64,000 bases of DNA from Thermogladius calderae 1633 (GCF_000264495.1 NC_017954.1:1116001-1180000); one strand, 5' to 3'; positions 1 through 8,514 are shown, counted from the first letter of the stretch. Translations and numbers: made by a program. Notes: generated from the letters alone by a model not told the origin.

Positions 1-1
1 A

Positions 2-1099
2 GAGTATACAGAGGCTATCGGGAGAGGAGACTTCGACCCCGCCAGGGCAGAGGAAGTGGGGTTCACAACGTCCAGTAAGGCCTACTACCTCCAGATCGAC
101 CAAAACTACTTCAAGTACCTGAGCAGGTTCAGCGGCGTGGAGATCATGACGACGAGGGAGTTCGTCGAGAACAGGCCCGACGAGGCGAGGGAGTACTACT
201 GGAGGCTGATAGACCCGGCGAGGGACAAGTACACCGCCACGGCCGCACTCCTCGAGAAGGGGGGTTACTACATCAGGGTTAAGAGGAACACTAGGTTGCA
301 GGAGCCCATACTGGCGTGCCTCTTCCTGAGTACGCGGGGGATACAGGCACCACACAACATCGTGGTGGTGGAGGAGGGGGCCGAAGCCGTCGTCACGACG
401 GGTTGCACTATAGCCCCCGAGATGATCGGTGTCCACATCGGGATATCGGAGTTCTACGTGGGCGAGAAGGGGAAGCTCACCTTCGTCATGGTGCACTCCT
501 GGAACCACGTCTCTCACGTTAGGCCTAGGACGGCCGTTGTAGTAGGCGACGAGGGCTACTACCTCAACTACTACGCTAACCTGTCTAGGGTGAGGACGCT
601 CCAGACCTACCCTGAGGTTAAGCTCGGCACGAGGGCTAGAGCGGGTGTCTACTCGGTTATACTCGGACTAGGAAAGGCGTCCATAGACTACGGGGGCGCG
701 GTCTACTTGAACGGGGACGAGGCGAGCGCCGAGGTTGTGTCGAAAGCCCTCGCGAGGGAGGAGGCGAAAGTAGTCACGCGTGGCAGGCTCCACGCCAGGG
801 GTAGGGGGTCGAAGGGGCACCTGGAGTGCAGGGGGCTCATGCTATCCGAGAAGGCCTACATGTTGGCTGTCCCAGAGCTGTCGTCGGACACTCTGGACGC
901 GGCTCTCACGCACGAAGCATCCATCGGCAGGCTGGCCGAGGAGGAGATAAACTACCTGGTGAGCAAGGGCTTCAAGAGAGACGAGGCTGTCAGCCTACTC
1001 GTGAAGGGGTTCATCAGCGTAGAGGAGAACATGTTTCCTCCTAGAGTGAGGGGGATCATCAGCAGCGTCGAGAAGCTAGTTGTCGAAAAGTCGTTCTAA
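2..1099 (+). CDS. SufB/SufD-family Fe-S cluster assembly scaffold protein (5' end outside window)
   Basis: The frame is open from base 2, so the gene begins before the window; a GTG at 56 is only an internal candidate. The protein belongs to the SufB/SufD beta-helix family that forms the Fe-S cluster scaffold with the SufC ATPase. The C-terminal part has the family signature: THEASIGRLAEEEINYLVSKG, followed by EAVSLLVKGF. Its histidine corresponds to the conserved SufD-type histidine. The middle is a run of short beta repeats, as expected. SufC would normally lie just upstream, outside the window. SufB and SufD cannot be told apart safely here because the N-terminus is missing. Confidence 0.85.
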   Translation, partial: EYTEAIGRGDFDPARAEEVGFTTSSKAYYLQIDQNYFKYLSRFSGVEIMTTREFVENRPDEAREYYWRLIDPARDKYTATAALLEKGGYYIRVKRNTRLQEPILACLFLSTRGIQAPHNIVVVEEGAEAVVTTGCTIAPEMIGVHIGISEFYVGEKGKLTFVMVHSWNHVSHVRPRTAVVVGDEGYYLNYYANLSRVRTLQTYPEVKLGTRARAGVYSVILGLGKASIDYGGAVYLNGDEASAEVVSKALAREEAKVVTRGRLHARGRGSKGHLECRGLMLSEKAYMLAVPELSSDTLDAALTHEASIGRLAEEEINYLVSKGFKRDEAVSLLVKGFISVEENMFPPRVRGIISSVEKLVVEKSF

Positions 1100-1483
1100 A
1101 AGCAGCCGCCTAGCTGACCCGCTTGCTTCCTTGCCCAACTTACACGATAACTTTGATGAAGCCTCCGCCGGGAGTTATTAGACCTATATCTCAGCGTCAA
1201 GGCTGTCTCGGACTGGAGAGACTAGGTTAAGGCATATACTCGGCGCTAGCAAGTCGCGGCCCGAGCCAGGGAGTAGGCTTTTTATGCTAAGCCCGCTGCC
1301 CGTGAACAGTCCGGCCACGAGGTTAACAACCCAGCCCTCCGCATAATGTCCAGCGGGTCGGCTAGCCTGGAGCGGTCGACAGACACACCCTCTGGCGTTG
1401 TTTTCGTCGAGTCTCGGGCGTGGAAGGGGGAGACAGGTAAGCACGCACACGTTTATGCGGCGAGGCGGGGTCGGATCGAAAAA
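1100..1483. other. Intergenic stretch without a supported gene
   Basis: This lies between the suf gene and a minus-strand membrane-protein gene. Two minus-strand open frames exist here (to about 1450 and 1592), but their translations are low-complexity shadows rich in P, R and S without recognisable motifs. I see no tRNA or repeat. Confidence 0.5.
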
Positions 1484-2137
1484 CTAGACTGGTGGGGGTA
1501 GGGGGCCTGTAGGCTGGGGCTGGACTGGTGGCGGTGGGGCCTGTCTCGCCTTCTTTATGCTGTCTCCCAGCGCGATGTAGAGCAGGATCCACGCTACGAA
1601 TCCGGCGATCGAGGCGAATATCGCTATGATGAAGAGTATCCCGGCGGCCAAGTAGAGGGCGTTTTTCTCGACGTCGTTCAGCTTGAAGGAGAGTATTATC
1701 AAGCCGATGTACCCTATGATGATTAGTATGATCCCTACCAACATAATAGGTATCCCAACGATGAACACTACCAAGAGAGCCCCTATCAGGAGCAATATGA
1801 GCCCGTAGTAGAGCCCGACCCTGATCAAGGTCGCCGATGTGGAGAACTCGGGGTTAATCTCCGCGAGCTTCCTTACGCCCGGTACGAAATATCCCCATAA
1901 CCCCACGAGGGCTATGATAGCCCCGACGATCACCACGACGACCATGGCGGCGAGGGCGCCCATGGCGCCCGCTAGCCCGCCCCCAAAGTGGCGTGGAGCT
2001 AAGAAGGCCCCCGTAAACACGGCGAAGAGAGTGAGCGACAGCCCGATACCTATAAGAAGCCAGGCGATCAGCAGGAACAGCACTCCTCTCCGCATTGTCT
2101 CAAACGCTTCGGCTTGAGGGTTGGATACTACTGTCAC
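1484..2137 (-). CDS. Multi-pass membrane protein with proline-rich tail, DUF973-like
   Basis: The 217-residue protein has about six hydrophobic segments: residues 18-40, 55-85, 110-130, 130-150, 160-180 and 180-195. The tail is cytoplasmic and proline-rich, ending in repeated PPPP/QPQP motifs from about residue 200. This architecture matches archaeal DUF973/DUF996-type integral membrane proteins, which have no established function. It stands alone, with long intergenic regions on both sides. The start at 2137 (GTG, reading TVVSNPQAEAFETMRRG) is preceded on its strand by a GGGAGAGGTGG purine tract. The assignment to DUF973 is by appearance only. Confidence 0.7.
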   Translation of the reverse strand: MTVVSNPQAEAFETMRRGVLFLLIAWLLIGIGLSLTLFAVFTGAFLAPRHFGGGLAGAMGALAAMVVVVIVGAIIALVGLWGYFVPGVRKLAEINPEFSTSATLIRVGLYYGLILLLIGALLVVFIVGIPIMLVGIILIIIGYIGLIILSFKLNDVEKNALYLAAGILFIIAIFASIAGFVAWILLYIALGDSIKKARQAPPPPVQPQPTGPLPPPV

Positions 2138-2735
2138 TCTTCCACCTCTCCCACTTTAATCAAAAGGCGGGATAAGTAATATAGTTTGTGTCGAGTAAGA
2201 AGACACTAAGGGCCTTGAGAGCGGGTTGAATTGTACTCTAGATATCCGTAGGAGACGAGAAATGCGTACTCGATGTTTAAGTTTAACAGGTTTTAGACCA
2301 CGTCACCGCTCATGTTAATGCCGTATTTGTGTGTGGGCATCGGTACTGTCGGACACGGGGACTAGACGCACGTGGTCTGTCGTTGTCTGGTAACCACAAG
2401 AAACCAATGAAGCTAGTCGAATAGACTCACCAGCCCTGTAGAGAAACCCGCTACCCCTACACCCAGGCCTACACAATGCGGGCAGGGCTACCACGGTTAC
2501 GTAGTCTGAGCTCCACTAGCCTACCTCTAGACAGGGAACGACCCTAGCAGGCCGCCGGCTATGTCTGCTAAAACGCCCCTCCCCACTATTGGCTAGCGGT
2601 TGGACAGTGGTCGTCTCCGCCCGAAGTGGCTACGCCGATCCCTTCATCTAAGTTTTCCCACAACTACCCGCTCATACACAGGCCCAGGGGTTCTAGACCA
2701 AGCTAGACGGGTGTTAGTACGCGGTAACCATACCC
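2138..2735. other. 598-bp intergenic region, no gene recognised
   Basis: All six frames are broken by stops and nothing resembles a coding start with a ribosome site. There are a few AT-rich spots near 2170-2180 and 2276-2290 that could be promoter elements for the minus-strand gene at 1484-2137. I see no tRNA cloverleaf or tandem repeat. A small RNA cannot be excluded by eye. Confidence 0.45.
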
Positions 2736-3557
2736 CTAGTCGCTGATGCCGAGTTCTCTCTTGACTCTCGCGTCTATCTCCGCCCCTATTTCCAGAGACC
2801 TCCTGTACGCCGACTCGACCGCCTTCATGAGGGCTGCCTTAACCCCCTCGGACTCCATGGCTATAAGGCCTCTTATAGTGGTGCCCGCGGGGGTCGTCAC
2901 GTCGTCTCTGAGCTTGAACGGGTGTGTACCGGACTCCCGCAGCAGTCTGCTCGTCCCCTCTAGAACGTCGAGAGCCGCGCTGTAAGCGAGGTCTCTCGGC
3001 AAGCCCACGAGGACCCCTGCCAGCACCAGCGCGTCTATGATCTCGGCTATGAAGGCCGGCCCGCTGCCAGCGAGCGCTGTCCAGGCGTCGAGGAACTCCT
3101 CGGGAACCCAGTACACCCTCCCCATACACTTCAGGAGCCTGTCCACGGTGGCCATGTCTCTCGTACGGGTGCCCTGGGCAACGGCCGTAGAGCTCAACCC
3201 GACCTCGGCGTTCAGGTTGGGCATAGCCCTGTACACCTCCGCCTCAGCCATCGCCTTCTCCAGCGTAGCTAGCCGGGCGCCGGCTATGAAGGAGACGACG
3301 GTTCTGCCAGCCCACGAAGCCGGCTTAACGGACTTGACGACCTCGGGTAGGTGGTGTGGCTTCACGGTAAGGAAGACGATGTCGCTGGAGGAGACGGCGT
3401 AGTCGTTGTCCCGGGTCGCCTCTGCGCCGAGGGATGCCGCGTTCTTGAGAGTCTCGTCTCTCCTGCCCGTCGCCACGATTTCACTGTAGCCGCACCTCAC
3501 CAGCGACCTCACGACCACGGACCCGATCCTACCCGCCCCTATCACCGCCACTCTCAA
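2736..3557 (-). CDS. proC: Pyrroline-5-carboxylate reductase
   Basis: The 273-residue enzyme catalyses the NAD(P)H-dependent last step of proline synthesis. The N-terminal Rossmann motif GAGRIG is at residues 8-13. The central AMPN segment, the ALAGSGPAF segment and the family signature DDVTTPAGTTIRGL near residues 218-231 are all present. Length is normal for the family (about 270). The gene starts with ATG and is monocistronic, with a divergent gap before the symporter gene. No other proline genes are adjacent. Confidence 0.93.
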   Translation of the reverse strand: MRVAVIGAGRIGSVVVRSLVRCGYSEIVATGRRDETLKNAASLGAEATRDNDYAVSSSDIVFLTVKPHHLPEVVKSVKPASWAGRTVVSFIAGARLATLEKAMAEAEVYRAMPNLNAEVGLSSTAVAQGTRTRDMATVDRLLKCMGRVYWVPEEFLDAWTALAGSGPAFIAEIIDALVLAGVLVGLPRDLAYSAALDVLEGTSRLLRESGTHPFKLRDDVTTPAGTTIRGLIAMESEGVKAALMKAVESAYRRSLEIGAEIDARVKRELGISD

Positions 3558-3638
3558 TACACCGCACCCGTGGAGGCAAGCGTGTACGGGCGGTGTATAT
3601 TTCTAGGACTGGAATATAAACGTGAATGTAAGAAAAAA

Positions 3639-4823
3639 CTATATCTGGGGCTGTAGTTTCTCGCCTATAATCCTCGTGAGGAGGACCGTACAGGCGTTGT
3701 CGCCGCTCGCGTTTATCGCTGTCCTTATGGAATCGGCTATCGGGTCGATGACCATCATAATGGCTATGCCTTCCAGCGGCAGCCCCACAGCGGCGAGGAC
3801 GTAGGCTAGCATTATTGTCCCCCCACCCGGTATGGCGGCTGTGGCAACGCTACCTATAGTCGCAGCCGCGATGATCAACCCCACCTGGTACGGCTGGATG
3901 GGGATGCCGAAGAGTTGCGCTATGAACATTGCGCTGAGGGCCTGGTAGAGGGCTGTCCCATCCATGTTCACCGTCGCCCCAATTGGTAGAGTGATGTTGT
4001 ATATGTAGTCCGGCACACCCATTTTCCTGGACGCCTCCATGTTGTAAGGTAGCGTAACAGCGCTGCTCCTCGTAGTGAAGGCCACGATAAAGGGCGTGGA
4101 CTGCGCCTTGAAGTACTTCACGGGGTTGAGACCGCCCAAGGCCACAAGCAGGGAGTATATCACAAAGAAGTGCATCAGCGTAAACGAGTACTGGGCTACC
4201 AGGAACTTACCGTAGGCCCCCAGCATCTTTGCCCCGTACTCGCTCATTAGCCAGACTGCGTATCCGAAGATCGCTATGGGGGCGTAGTACATTATTACCC
4301 TGACCGTCGCGACGCTGAGGTCGCTACCGATTTTCAGGTAGCCCGCAATTCTCCTACCCTCCTCGCCGAGCAGTAGTGTCGAGACGCCGAGTATCATGGC
4401 GAATATGATCATTGTCATAGAACCGCCTACTGTGAGGACGTGGCTGAAGTCCAGCTGGAAGAATGACATGAGTATGTCGACGCCGGTTGGAGGTGTCGGC
4501 GGCTTATAACCGGCAGGTGGTGTCAGTCCCACCCCAACCCCCGGCTGGAACAACACGCCCGCTAGGTAACCCCAGAACGATGCCAGAATTGATGTGCCTA
4601 TGTAGAGGACTAGCATCCAGAACAGTATTATGCCAAGCTTCCTGGCATCTGCTATCGAGGCAGTGGCGGCGGCGATCGTGAAGAATATCAGCACGGGTAT
4701 AACTATCCTGATCAATCGCACGAAGATGTCGCCGAGAGCCTTGAACCACGAGTCCACGGACGCCCTTGCCGCAGTCTCGGGGATAGCGAGTGTCAGGATG
4801 TACCCTATTAGCAGACCTAGCAC
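3639..4823 (-). CDS. Dicarboxylate/amino acid:cation symporter (DAACS, GltPh-like)
   Basis: This sodium- or proton-coupled glutamate/aspartate/C4-dicarboxylate transporter shows the family landmarks: the serine-rich TTRSSAVTLP motif, NMDGTALYQAL, and the final helix near DPIADSIRTAINASGDN. It has about eight transmembrane helices and two re-entrant loops. The first canonical in-frame start, GTG at 4823, would cut the first membrane helix. The open frame continues upstream as EHIYISVKKGYGILIAIAF to a stop near 4887, so the true start is probably near 4868 (codon ATA) or reached from a GTG at 4882 that is two bases out of phase. See the AT repeat at 4865-4876. The cytosolic N-terminus of relatives is short, which fits the extended form. 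Confidence 0.88.
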   Translation of the reverse strand: MLGLLIGYILTLAIPETAARASVDSWFKALGDIFVRLIRIVIPVLIFFTIAAATASIADARKLGIILFWMLVLYIGTSILASFWGYLAGVLFQPGVGVGLTPPAGYKPPTPPTGVDILMSFFQLDFSHVLTVGGSMTMIIFAMILGVSTLLLGEEGRRIAGYLKIGSDLSVATVRVIMYYAPIAIFGYAVWLMSEYGAKMLGAYGKFLVAQYSFTLMHFFVIYSLLVALGGLNPVKYFKAQSTPFIVAFTTRSSAVTLPYNMEASRKMGVPDYIYNITLPIGATVNMDGTALYQALSAMFIAQLFGIPIQPYQVGLIIAAATIGSVATAAIPGGGTIMLAYVLAAVGLPLEGIAIMMVIDPIADSIRTAINASGDNACTVLLTRIIGEKLQPQI

Positions 4824-4864
4824 GAAGGCTATAGCTATTAAAATCCCGTAGCCTTTCTTGACTG

Positions 4865-4876
4865 ATATATATATAT
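4865..4876. repeat. (AT)6 dinucleotide tract at the symporter 5' end
   Basis: Six AT units lie between a GTG with a good ribosome site (minus strand, 4882) and the symporter reading frame. The GTG is out of phase by exactly two bases, so loss of one AT unit would join the two. It may be a phase-variable tract, an assembly error, or chance. Confidence 0.6.
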
Positions 4877-4877
4877 G

Positions 4878-4919
4878 CTCACCTTATGAGAATATATTGT
4901 CTTTACATCTTCTTATATA
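4878..4919 (-). promoter_or_regulatory. Promoter and ribosome site of the symporter gene
   Basis: On the minus strand a TATA box (TATATAAG, 4919-4912) is followed about 25 bases later by the expected transcription start near 4890. A strong Shine-Dalgarno-like AAGGTGAG (4885-4878) comes next. The placement supports a translation start downstream of 4878, that is, upstream of the first canonical in-frame GTG at 4823. Confidence 0.55.
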
Positions 4920-5240
4920 CCTGATAAAAGGGGAAAACCGCATGGCGCATCCTCCTACCACCCTAACCCTGACTTGGACATAGAGTGGTGGTCCGCGTTG
5001 TTGGTCCTCCACCCATTCGCCGTTCTGAACCCCTCTCGCCTTAAATTGTGGGGGTTCCTCATGGGCGGTTCACGGGTTTGTGGTTTACCACCTTCATATC
5101 CATGCTTCATAGCTGGCGGGAGTTACCCGCACAGCTCTACACGTCCAGCGGTAGACCACGAACCCGGTCTTAGGCCTAACTACTCCCCTCCCTCACTGTA
5201 AGTGACCTTTAACCCAAGATTCTCTGGGACTAGAGGCGTG
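4920..5240. other. Intergenic region, no gene seen
   Basis: This separates the symporter promoter from the convergent-side end of the HEPN gene. A plus-strand open frame (4974-5201) translates to a protein without motifs and with poor codon bias for this genome, so I do not call it. No RNA gene is apparent. Confidence 0.45.
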
Positions 5241-5633
5241 TCACGTCCCGAGCGCGGGTGAGAGAGCCCTTCTCGCGAACTCGTATAGTCTCCTGGTCTC
5301 GTCCTCGGTGAATCCGCCTCCACCGAACCTACTGACGACAAACACCCTCTCGATGCGCGAGAGCTCCACTAGGGTATCCGGGTCCTCTATAAGTCTCTTC
5401 GCGGCGGAGTCGTGTTCCGCGAGAGTGGCCGCTAGGCCGACCAGCGAGTAAGAGTCCACTAGACCCCCGGTCACCTCGAGTATCCTCGCCGTGAGTGAGA
5501 GCCTGACGTACTCGGCTACGTAGTAAGCCGCCCGGTCGTACTCGCCTCTGTCTATCAGGCCCGGCACGTCCTCCAGTAGCCTTCGAGCCCTCACCCGGAA
5601 CTCGGCCGGGTCCCGGCTAGCCTCGTCAGCCAT
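5241..5633 (-). CDS. HEPN-domain protein
   Basis: The 130-residue, mostly helical protein has the HEPN pattern: RARRLLEDVPGLIDRGEYDRAAYYVAEYVRL in pieces, that is, a helix with D-x-G-x-Y-x-x-A-A-Y-x-x-x-E followed by a second helix pair and a closing FTEDETRRLYEFARRAL. HEPN proteins are often RNases or partners of nucleotidyltransferases. The catalytic R-x(4-6)-H motif is not evident here, so it may be a non-catalytic variant. Its start overlaps the stop of the upstream SLOG gene by 8 bases, so the two are probably translated together. Confidence 0.7.
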   Translation of the reverse strand: MADEASRDPAEFRVRARRLLEDVPGLIDRGEYDRAAYYVAEYVRLSLTARILEVTGGLVDSYSLVGLAATLAEHDSAAKRLIEDPDTLVELSRIERVFVVSRFGGGGFTEDETRRLYEFARRALSPALGT

Positions 5634-6168
5634 ATATGGCTCTAGCCCTCTTCCTCCTCTCGTGCTCGTTCAGGCAGAGGTCTCTCACCAGCTCATCGAC
5701 GTCCCGGTACTTCTTGACCGGGGCTAGCCTCCTGTCGTCCAAGTACTCGGGCCACTGTGATATGGCGTCCGTCGGGTACCCTGTCGATACCAGGGCGTAG
5801 ACCGGCTTCCCCTCCGTGTAGGCTGTCACGGCCTCCTGGAGACAACCGGAGCCCCCGCCCAGAACCACCAGCAGGTCGGAGCTCCTTACCAGGGCGACGC
5901 TCCTACCTCTGAACGAGAGCCCTGTCTTAACGACCACTGCTCTGTCCGGGAAGGAGACATCTTCCTCCTCTACAGGGGGGAGGACGACCACGGTGAAACC
6001 CGCGGAGAGGGCCTCGTCCACCACGGTCTTCATGAGACCCCAGTACCCTCCCACCACGATCCTGTGCTCCACGCCACACCTATCCTTGAGGAGCTCTACG
6101 AACCTCTTGGCTACTCTAGCGAGCTCTACGCTGGGCTCGCCGCTGTGTGCGGCAACACCTACGTACAT
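5626..6168 (-). CDS. SLOG/LOG-family Rossmann protein (TIGR00725-like)
   Basis: The 180-residue protein has a single Rossmann-like domain. A GGYWGLMKTVVDEALSAG segment (around residues 39-56) and a LGGGSGCLQEAVTAY segment replace the PGGxGTxxE nucleotide-binding motif of LOG phosphoribohydrolases. The family includes cytokinin-activating enzymes and nucleotide-sensing SLOG proteins found in conflict systems. The GSGCLQE variant keeps the glutamate. It starts with ATG at 6168 and is followed by a HEPN gene overlapping by 8 bases. The pairing, plus a macro-domain remnant directly upstream in the other orientation, suggests nucleotide or ADP-ribose signalling, but this is inference. Confidence 0.72.
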   Translation of the reverse strand: MYVGVAAHSGEPSVELARVAKRFVELLKDRCGVEHRIVVGGYWGLMKTVVDEALSAGFTVVVLPPVEEEDVSFPDRAVVVKTGLSFRGRSVALVRSSDLLVVLGGGSGCLQEAVTAYTEGKPVYALVSTGYPTDAISQWPEYLDDRRLAPVKKYRDVDELVRDLCLNEHERRKRARAIYG

Positions 6169-6239
6169 GCCCTTTCAGTCCCCGGTAGAGACAATGCCCA
6201 GAGAGGTTAATTTACTCTGGTTGAGAGAGAACTATAGAG

Positions 6240-6512
6240 GTGGCACCCCTGACCTACACCTGCCGGGCCGGCTACGTGACGATCCAGGTGGTCAGCGGCG
6301 ACATAACCGAGTTCGAGGGTGACGCCATAGTCAACCCGGCCAACACCCTCATGATAATGGGCGGCGGGGTCGCGCTGGCGATCAAGAGGAGGGGCGGGGC
6401 GGAGATCGAGGAGAAGGCCAGGAGGCACGCCCCTGTCCCAATAGGTGGGGCCGTCGCGACAGGCGCGGGGAGGCTGAGGGTCAGGTACGTCATCCACGCC
6501 GTTTGTCCCTAG
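6240..6512 (+). pseudogene. Macro-domain (ADP-ribose-binding) gene, truncated by mobile element
   Basis: The N-terminal half of a macro domain is clear: VVSGDITEFEGDAIVNPAN, then GGGVALAIKRRGG, and VRYVIHAV, which matches the usual RYVIHAVGP strand. Reading then runs into TAG inside the end of the IS607 element at 6505. The second half of the domain, with the glycine-rich ADP-ribose loop, is found neither directly after the insertion nor anywhere else in the window. So this is a 90-residue remnant of an originally about 170-180-residue gene. The start is GTG at 6240. Confidence 0.82.
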
Positions 6513-6561
6513 ATGCTCATTCCAATCATTTTATTATGAATTCATGGTCGCATCTAGGGAC
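6505..6561. repeat. 12-bp perfect inverted repeat at the element right end
   Basis: GTCCCTAGATGC (6505-6516) is repeated in inverse as GCATCTAGGGAC (6550-6561) with a 33-base loop that contains the tnpB stop codon. The inner arm encodes KSLDA of TnpB. It would form a stem-loop in the tnpB 3' transcript, directly before the macro-gene flank. Confidence 0.8.
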
Positions 6562-6680
6562 TTCCGCCTCGCCCACAGGGCTTTGGGCACCCGTGTGGGC
6601 TCATGGGCGGCCGTCGAGCCCAACGGCACGGGGCTCCCATCTACGCTTAAGCCCGCGGGGCTTGGAGCACTGCTCCCACC
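6505..6680 (-). ncRNA. Candidate TnpB guide RNA (omega RNA) overlapping the tnpB 3' end
   Basis: The last 45 or so codons of tnpB encode a low-complexity G/S/P/A-rich tail, typical where the reading frame overlaps an omega RNA. On the minus strand the segment holds several potential hairpins and ends with the 12-bp stem-loop at the element border. If the scaffold ends at 6505, the guide would be read from the macro-gene flank (6504 downward, starting AAACGGCGTGG). This is inferred from known TnpB biology, not demonstrated. Confidence 0.4.
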
Positions 6681-7808
6681 GCCCCGCAGGGCTCTGAGGA
6701 GGAGGTTCCACACGGCTACCGCGTCCCTGTGCCAGTGCTCGCCGCCCCTAGTGCACCTCCCAACCCTAGACCCGTCCTCGTAGGCGATCTCCGAGCCGTG
6801 AACCGGGCAGAGCCTAGAGGTGTTCCTCGGATCCACATAGACTACCGGTACGCCGTGCTCTCGAGCTTTCTCCTCGATCGCCCTCTGCACGCCTCTAAAG
6901 GCGGCTTGGAACACCCTGTGCCTCAGCTGGTCATCACTCATTCTAGCAATCATTCGTTCAGCCGGCCTCCTCCCAAGTCTCTCCATGACTATGGCATAGC
7001 CTCTCTTGGAAGCCTCTCTCACAATTATGTTCGCAATCTTCCACCTAGCGTCCAGCTTCTTCCTCCTTTCATTAAGCTTCTTCAGGATCTTCCTCTTGAT
7101 TCTGGACTTCACACCGTAGAGCTTATCGTACTTCTCCTGCACCCTCCTCCTACGGTAGTAGTAGCCGAGGACTATTCTCCCAATGTTTGTCTCGAAGAGG
7201 TAGGCAGTACCGTCGATTAGTGCGGTGACATTGTTCTCGTTAAGATCAACAGGCACGAAGCCACGTGGTCTATGCTCCTCAGCGTCTTTCACGAAGGTCA
7301 GGTAGACTAGCAACTTCCTGCTCTTTCTGTCTAGCTTAATCCTCGCCTCCGAGGCAAGCCTCCAGCCCCTATTGATGTACTTCCAGTACTGTTTGTGCGG
7401 AATAACTTCGAGAGGTATCCAGCCCTTATGGGTAGCCACTTCGATAGATGTCAAACCACTTGCTCTCCACAGGTGGTCGTCCAGCCAGATAGAGACGCTG
7501 TTGACTTCCGGGTGCTCTCTTTCAGCCAGCTCTTTCTTCTTCAGCCTGAGGAAGCTCTTGGCTCTAGCAGAGGCGTCTTGGCACGCGGTGTAAGCGTAGT
7601 GTGAGGGTAGCTGAGGGTAAAGACTCCTCAACTCACGATACTTCAAAGCTTTCAGCCTTGTGAAAGACGCGACACCCTCCCTCACAGCGTACATTGTCAG
7701 TTGCTCGACCATGTTCCGGTACATGCCCTCGAGCTCGACGAAGACCCTGAACAGCCTCCGCGGGAGAGGCGGCGTCTCGACGACAACGGTTCTAGCCACT
7801 CTCGCCAC
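6534..7808 (-). CDS. tnpB: TnpB RNA-guided nuclease of IS607 type
   Basis: The 424-residue protein has the RuvC-like catalytic triad: D188 in VPVDLNENN, E276 in AIVMERLG and D362 in WHRDAVAVWN. Between the last two lies a zinc ribbon with atypical ligands: C334 and H337 in RLCPVHG, then C352 and H358/H360 in RCTRGGEHWH. The N-terminal part has the basic helical region expected for RNA and DNA binding. TnpB cleaves DNA matching its omega RNA guide and helps the element persist. The start overlaps the tnpA end by 17 bases. All catalytic residues are present, so it looks intact. The last 45 residues are a low-complexity tail. Confidence 0.92.
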   Translation of the reverse strand: MARVARTVVVETPPLPRRLFRVFVELEGMYRNMVEQLTMYAVREGVASFTRLKALKYRELRSLYPQLPSHYAYTACQDASARAKSFLRLKKKELAEREHPEVNSVSIWLDDHLWRASGLTSIEVATHKGWIPLEVIPHKQYWKYINRGWRLASEARIKLDRKSRKLLVYLTFVKDAEEHRPRGFVPVDLNENNVTALIDGTAYLFETNIGRIVLGYYYRRRRVQEKYDKLYGVKSRIKRKILKKLNERRKKLDARWKIANIIVREASKRGYAIVMERLGRRPAERMIARMSDDQLRHRVFQAAFRGVQRAIEEKAREHGVPVVYVDPRNTSRLCPVHGSEIAYEDGSRVGRCTRGGEHWHRDAVAVWNLLLRALRGGGSSAPSPAGLSVDGSPVPLGSTAAHEPTRVPKALWARRKSLDATMNS

Positions 7809-8502
7809 CGCCCTTTTCGACCTCTTCCACTAGCTTTTTGAAGCCCTCAACGAGCCTCTTTTTCCTGTGGCTCCTCATACCGTAGAGCTTGCCAGCAAAT
7901 GAGGTGACTATCGATAGTAGATCCTCCACAAGCTCCTGGTGCGCGTCCTTGGGCTCATCACCATAGACGACCTCTATCCTGACCCCGTACTGCTTGAAGA
8001 AGTACTCTAGGTACTCGAAACCAAAACGAGTTAGTCTATCCCTATATGTTACGACAACGACGTCTACCTGCCTGCTAACTACGTAGTTGAAGAGCTTAAG
8101 CAAGCCCCTGCGATCAGTCTTCAGCCCGCTAGCAACATCGCTTAAGACGTCGACTACCCTATAGCCCCTGGCAGAGCAGTACTGCGTGAGGTACTCTACT
8201 TGCCTCTCTAGGTCGCTCTTCTGGTCGCTGGAGCTGACGCGAGCGTATACTACCGCCCTGACCTCTCCCGCTGGAATGCCTTCAATGATCCTCCTGACCT
8301 CGCTCTCGGGAATCCTGTACTTTCCGCCAGCAGTCCTAATGGCTTTGATCCTGCCTTCTCTAACCCACCTAGAGAGAGTAGAATAGCTTATGCCAAGCCT
8401 CTGGCAAACCTCTTTAGGTCTAAGCAACCTCTCTGAAATAAGCAACACCAATAAACACAAACAAAACCAAAGCTCATAAACCTCACGCTCCATTATCAAC
8501 AA
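7792..8502 (-). CDS. tnpA: IS607-family serine recombinase (TnpA)
   Basis: The N-terminal MerR-like DNA-binding domain reads LLRPKEVCQRLGISYSTLSR and then WVREGRIKAIRTAGGKYRIP. The small serine-resolvase domain follows, with YARVSSSDQ; the presumed nucleophile is S90. It continues with the DVASGLKTDRRGLLKL and TYRDRLTRFGFEYLE segments of this family. The ATG at 8502 gives about 22 extra hydrophobic residues before the domain. A start at a GTG or TTG near 8448 (reading LLISERLLRPKE) is more likely by homology. The recombinase mobilises the element through a circular intermediate with little target specificity. Confidence 0.9.
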   Translation of the reverse strand: MLIMEREVYELWFCLCLLVLLISERLLRPKEVCQRLGISYSTLSRWVREGRIKAIRTAGGKYRIPESEVRRIIEGIPAGEVRAVVYARVSSSDQKSDLERQVEYLTQYCSARGYRVVDVLSDVASGLKTDRRGLLKLFNYVVSRQVDVVVVTYRDRLTRFGFEYLEYFFKQYGVRIEVVYGDEPKDAHQELVEDLLSIVTSFAGKLYGMRSHRKKRLVEGFKKLVEEVEKGGGESG

Positions 8503-8514
8503 TGAAACAGCCCC

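Larger units (their letters stand above)
6505..8514 (-). mobile_element. IS607-family insertion sequence (tnpA-tnpB)
   Basis: The element carries a serine recombinase with an N-terminal MerR-type helix-turn-helix and an overlapping TnpB gene, the standard IS607 layout. The right end is placed at 6505, where macro-gene homology stops and a 12-bp inverted repeat begins. The left end is uncertain and is set near 8514, just before a separate structured segment. IS607 elements have no terminal inverted repeats or target duplication, so the ends cannot be fixed by repeat search. Confidence 0.75.

Noticed and set aside
1184-1592. Two minus-strand open frames before the membrane-protein gene
   Set aside because: Low-complexity translations without motifs, no ribosome site, and one overlaps the real gene's 3' end in another frame.
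4974-5201. 75-codon plus-strand open frame
   Set aside because: No ribosome site or TATA at the right distance, composition unlike genes here, no recognisable motif.
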